Below, in pieces: positions 59,176 through 64,000 of a stretch of 64,000 nt of DNA. The stretch comes from Liolophura sinensis (lineage: Eukaryota; Mollusca; Polyplacophora; Chitonida; Chitonidae), in contig NC_088306.1 of the NCBI RefSeq assembly GCF_032854445.1, positions 23,347,764-23,411,763 of the forward strand. Reading direction: 5' to 3'. A program made the translations under genes and the position numbers. How positions within the stretch are numbered: position 1 is the stretch's first letter; each line of letters opens with the position of its first letter. The notes beneath the pieces were generated by a model. That model did no database searches. It was not told the origin of the DNA and saw only the letters and a list, made by a program, of their open reading frames with translations.

Positions 59176-59489
59176 AAGATTATATAGAGATTGCGTAGAT
59201 TAGCTGTTTTTGTCGAAAAAGACTTTGTTTTCCACGAATCATCATAGGCGAGTATCAACTAATGCCAAATTAAAAACTGGATATTTCACACCGGGCACAC
59301 AGTTGAAATGGTTTTCTCCACTCGTAAACCAAACCGTCTGCGTAAAAACGGATTTATTTGGTTCATTTGATTGGAATTTCCTGTCTAGTACGATTACACT
59401 GACTGATGGTTGAGGAATATTTGGATATGTTATATTCATGGCTATAGGGTCATATACTCCACATTAAATATTCCTCAGCTACATGTAGC

Positions 59490-59573
59490 AGTCAGTGTAC
59501 TACTTTATGTTGTACTCCAGAATATCTCACTTCTGCGACTGCGGCCAGCATTATATATGGTCGGTGGAAACAA
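59490..59573 (-). mobile_element. SINE family A fragment
   Basis: 'tactccagaatatctcactt', 'gcggccagcattata' and 'ggtcggtggaaac' only. Confidence 0.55.
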
Positions 59574-59804
59574 TCAAAAACGAAAAATTCGGAAGAAGGC
59601 CCCCTACAGCATTAAAAACCTATCCGTTAAATGAATTTATTAAATTCACATATTGAGAGAGGGAGAGAAATGAATAACTCTAATAGTATATAAGCCTACA
59701 GACAAATGTTTTATTTATACAATATTCACAAATAAGACGAATGCAGCGGATTCCGTAGTTAAGATAAAAACAATGCGTTGTTAAGTTTAAAACAACGAGG
59801 GACT

Positions 59805-60000
59805 CGTGAACAAGCTACACAGAAAGTCCAAATTACAGTTTCTGTGACGTAGCAGTGCGTTTGCACTTCATATATGTTTTATGAGCACACGTACACCGAT
59901 AATTGTGACGTAATACAGGAAGGAACAAACGAGTTCAGATCTTTGGACCGTCTTGGAAGAGGCAGGAAGGAGTTTACGAGCTCCCCATTAATACCATATG
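59805..60000. repeat. Dispersed repeat, copy 2
   Basis: Collinear with 39357-39570: 'agctacacagaaagtccaaa', 'ttctgtgacgtagcagtgcg', 'tgttttatgagcacacgtac', 'ataattgtgacgtaatacag', 'ctttggaccgtcttggaaga' and 'ggcaggaaggagttt'. Confidence 0.6.
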
Positions 60001-63000
60001 ATCTGTATACATACGTAAGAGACTGATCACCGAAGCGATTTGTTGAAATGGAAAAAGAGAAAATCTGGCGCAAAATCCACCCCATATAAAAGAAGGGAGA
60101 ATACTCTAACCTATGTGGGGCTATCACAAGGCAAAAATACCCGGAATGTAAACTGAGAGAAAAAAGGTGGAAAAATATACAATTTGGCAGAAAATAGATT
60201 TGTATGAAAAATTAATCGTACAAAACTTTTATGAGAGTAAAAAACAAGCCCACAGGATAGCAGAGAGGATGTCTTTAAAGTAGATAGTATAAAAATGTGG
60301 TGGGAAAATACAGAACTGAAAAAAGGCAGTAAATGTTTTGTTCAAACCCTATAATTTGTCCACTGAAAATGGAAGTTTCCATAAATAGTAATACTGGCCA
60401 CTACATGGTCAATCTCACCTAACTAAGCTCACTACAGATTTATACTATTTTTTCACATATAACACACAACACTACAATGAATGATGGCTCTTAGTTTTAG
60501 AATCTAAAATTTTGAAGTAAACTGAACAACTAACATACTGCTTCCGAGTAGCATGTATATACTAAATGACGGCCCTTAACTTAAAAATCTAAAATTTGGG
60601 AGTAAAATAAACCTTACATGAGGGAAATGCAGAATTTATATTCATATGTAACTGTAATGCTAAATATGTGATTGATTACTACGAACAATATTGACTAGGA
60701 CTCTAAACTAGATACACACATTCATTATCCTTATCGAAGCGCCTCTCAATTTCGAGTTTTAGGCTTTCAGTACAATTATCTGTCTGCAGGCTGTTACTCC
60801 CAATAACAATTATGGTGCCGATGGATACCTACCTCCCTTGAAAAGAATAACCACGTATTTGACATGTATTGAAAATGCACATGCAAGTCTGTGAATTTCT
60901 GCAGACAAACAGTTGTGAAAGCTGCATTTTTGACATGTATACCGTACAAGTACCACAAAAAGCGGGAGCAAAATACAAAAATTCATTTGTACAATTTGCA
61001 TGCAGGAATTCAAATCATAAACATACATTTACAAAGGCTTTTGCGAGAGGCCGCGATTGATACATACATTAAGCCAAGCAGATCCAGGACCCTGCCCCAA
61101 CCAAACTTACTTTATAAAAGAAAGTTGAGTGTAACGCTGTAACTATCATGAGGACATGTTTAAGTAGTTGAATCAACTTACCAGACTGTATTTGACATAA
61201 ATTACTATTTTAGACTTACATTTTTTCCAGTGTTATATTATCCCATCTTCCAAACAAACCCCAGAATACTCCCAGCAAAAATGAGCAACTTAGTTATGAC
61301 TGTCAAATATGGTGTGTTGCCATAGTTACAATCAAACTGCTCGCAGTCTGTAATAGTTTCATGGAACAGGGTCCTGGAAGCATCGGCCAGAGCATTGGCC
61401 GCCTGGGCAATAAATCTAATTTTTTAAATAAGTGCAAGTTTCTGGAAGTTGAAATACATTTGTTCAAGACCTACAACTGTGTTGTAGCAGCTCAATTTCT
61501 TGCGTTCAGCAATGACATAATTTGTTTTAACATTGAAAAATGACTCTGAGATTTCTGTCACTTCTACTTGCTATTCTTGGGACCTGTACCACCCACCCAA
61601 TGTAGAGTAAATTTATTGTAACTACATGTTCAATGGCAGCATACTTGTCTTCAGCATGTGTTGCCATGGTAATTACAATCAAAATTACCATACAACATCT
61701 TTGTGGAATGTGGAGACAGTTAAACAGTTCAGTAAGTTTAGAAGAATACATTTACTGTAAAAATTTATGTTTCCTCTCTTTTTTTTTACTAAACCTATTA
61801 TGGTAATATCTGTGTTACGAATCTTTCAGGGCAGAAGGGGAGATAGCACTGTATCTTTTACTTTACAAACTCTGCAATGCGTGAAAATATGAATATTAGA
61901 CAGAACTCCCCTACCATACATATACATAAACTTGCATGTGCACTACCATCAAGACTGAAAGCATTTTTGTCTACATGTAAACAAAAGAAAAAAACAAATG
62001 CACCATACAGTGTCATCAAATGATTTATATGCTGTACATACCACAATACAGCATTACCTATATTATAGTGAGATTACAAACTTATTCATTTATTAAAGCA
62101 GTATATTACAATGAAAGCCATCTTAAGCTGGTTTCTTTTTTCTTTTCAGTTTTTCTCTTGAGGTGCAGCGCAACGAATTAATATTGGTTTGAGCCCAGTT
62201 GTTCAAAAATGTATTGAGATGAAAACTCCTATAGCTTGGATGAAACTTGTACTTGATATACATGTACATATAGTATTGGGGTGAGACTCTCAAGTCCGAT
62301 TTCTAACTTAATTACTTTATACATTTTTTAACAATGGACTCATCATGTACAATACATTATACATGTAGGTGTCACAAGGTACAGAACTGAGCACAGAAAT
62401 GACAAGTTACAGATTACACTGAAAAAAAACGACACTTTTCTTTTGTTTGTTTTTGTCTTTTACCAAATTATACACTTTTTGAATCCTCAGCAGCCCAACA
62501 TTTAGAAAACATTCCATTTTATTTGTGATATCTTTCAGCATACTTTACGTGTTATGGTTTTCTTACTAACACAGGCATGACAGTTCAAAGACAAAGCACT
62601 GATAAAATTTCACATGAAATTTAAAAAAAAAAAAGGTTTTTTTTGTACATGTATTCTTCTATAAATTTTAAGAAACTATTTCAAAGTTTAAAGAACAACA
62701 CAAAATCTGTTCAGTAACTACAAGAGTTGACTACTTTCTCAAATCTCACATCTTAAAAAGAGTCAACATACATCTACATTCATTTTGAGAAGTTTTGGTC
62801 TTCAAATCAGAATGTATGTTTAAGTTTTGTGATGTCACTCAAACTATTCTGGCAGACTTTTTCAATTAGAAATGTGAAAATTTAAGTAATAATGCTCTTC
62901 TACGAAAACAAACTAAATTCAGGTCACGGGAGTCAAATAATTATCAAACATGTCAGATGTAATTAAATCCATAATGTTACACTCTGACAGCTTCTAACAT

Positions 63001-64000
63001 TTCCATCGTTACCAAGATGTCGCACATTGTCAACTTTAAACCTGATCTCTAAGAAGTAATTGGTATTTCATACATGGCAAATGGAAATAATTAACACTGA
63101 CTATCCAAGTGTTAACTTTCACGCAGATGTATAAATGCGAATATTTCTCATCATGCAAATATGAAGTGTGCCAAATACATGTACGGGTACTATGTATTTT
63201 TCCATACATGTATGTTCTTTCACCAAATACCAAAAGTTTGTATGTTTATATATTGGTGTATTCAATACTGGCACTATGCACCCACATTCAACTGTCGGAC
63301 ATCAAGAGCATGCAATCCAAGGTTGATATGAGGAAAATGCGATACAGTATCCAATATGACCAAAGCTGCAAGCACCAAAGTTGAGCCAATGCTGTGAGTA
63401 TACAATCTGAAAACCCATCAGCATGCAATGTGTACAATGTACATGTACCTAGATGTAAAACCTTCTACAACTTGAACCTGGCTAATTCACCCTTATGACT
63501 CGCTACATGTATCGCTACACTGGGCTACTCTAATTTGGAGGAAAAGGAAAAATACAAAGTTAAGAGCACCATACTGTAGCACATACAAATGATCACATGA
63601 CACAAGATCTTCCCCAATATCCAAGATGGCTGACATTGTAGGAAAGGAATTGGCAATCCAATATTATATTGGTGTCAAAAATAAGCAGCATTTCAATCGA
63701 GGCTACAAAAAGCAGGATCATTCAATTGGCAAACATTAAAACAGCCTTCTCAAGTTTTACATGTAATAATAAAAAAAGATAAAAATATGGCCTTTCAGTT
63801 TAACAATTTGTATGAAGAAAAAACAGACAGGCACATTGCAATTATATTAAACCCAGCAGCATATGGAACATGGAATATAGCTTTCCCCGATACTGTCATT
63901 CAGTTCAGGTCATTTCAACAATATCATCACTTCAATAAAATAAAGAAAAAAAAAACAAACCCCAGAAGCAATGACTCGAAACCTTGGTTCGCACTTGATT
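60001..64000. other. AT-rich sequence without a recognisable gene
   Basis: Only short open frames on both strands. A MITE family 2 fragment lies near 61190-61310 ('ttccagtgttatattatccc', 'cttccaaacaaaccccagaa'). Many 'tacatgtac' motifs occur. The long homogeneous texture could be the 3' UTR or an intron of a gene beyond the window; that is a guess. Confidence 0.4.

Noticed and set aside
61361-61543. Possible last CCNC exon (frame starting MEQGPGS, faintly like the human EGEQGP tail)
   Set aside because: It lies over 4 kb downstream, has no convincing acceptor in phase, and the resemblance is only a few residues.

Overview
This window is metazoan nuclear DNA, most likely from a lophotrochozoan (a mollusc, possibly a bivalve, or a brachiopod). 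The basis is short exons in long AT-rich introns, animal TREX-2 and Mediator-kinase genes, and dozens of tRNA-derived SINE copies whose 3' domain resembles mollusc SINEs. The species is inferred, not proven. There is one 200-base assembly gap (6231-6430). Exon boundaries were read by eye from splice signals, reading phase and remembered protein families; nothing was searched in a database.

Layout. 1-13560: no gene recognised; SINE copies, MITE-like elements and a degenerate tandem array. 13560-24730: two tandem, same-strand copies of an unrecognised gene. Each has a tiny first coding exon and one large exon, each predicts exactly 488 residues, and both share a CRE-rich promoter with identical spacing and a matching poly(A) signal region. 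26764-45928 (minus strand): PCID2, the PCI-domain subunit of the TREX-2 mRNA export complex, rebuilt here as 15 coding exons and 396 residues. Intron 4 has the hallmarks of a U12-type AT-AC intron. Its introns hold a 38-bp minisatellite of 3.9 kb with higher-order structure, a 150-bp satellite, a 49-bp minisatellite and many SINEs. 45929-48420: a 2.5-kb head-to-head intergenic region with a 35-bp minisatellite of about 39 units and a TCACGTGA palindrome on each gene's side. 48421-57205 (plus strand): cyclin C (CCNC), 10 coding exons, about 266 residues. 57206-64000: a 63-bp minisatellite, a SINE nested in a MITE, a dispersed repeat matching one in PCID2, then AT-rich sequence with no recognisable gene.

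Functionally, PCID2 (mRNA export) and CCNC (Mediator kinase module) are both housekeeping RNA polymerase II-linked genes and are divergently transcribed. The tandem pair is the most novel coding content: low-complexity, acidic, probably largely disordered proteins with a Cys-rich C-terminus, under promoters suggesting CREB/ATF control. Protein function there is unknown.
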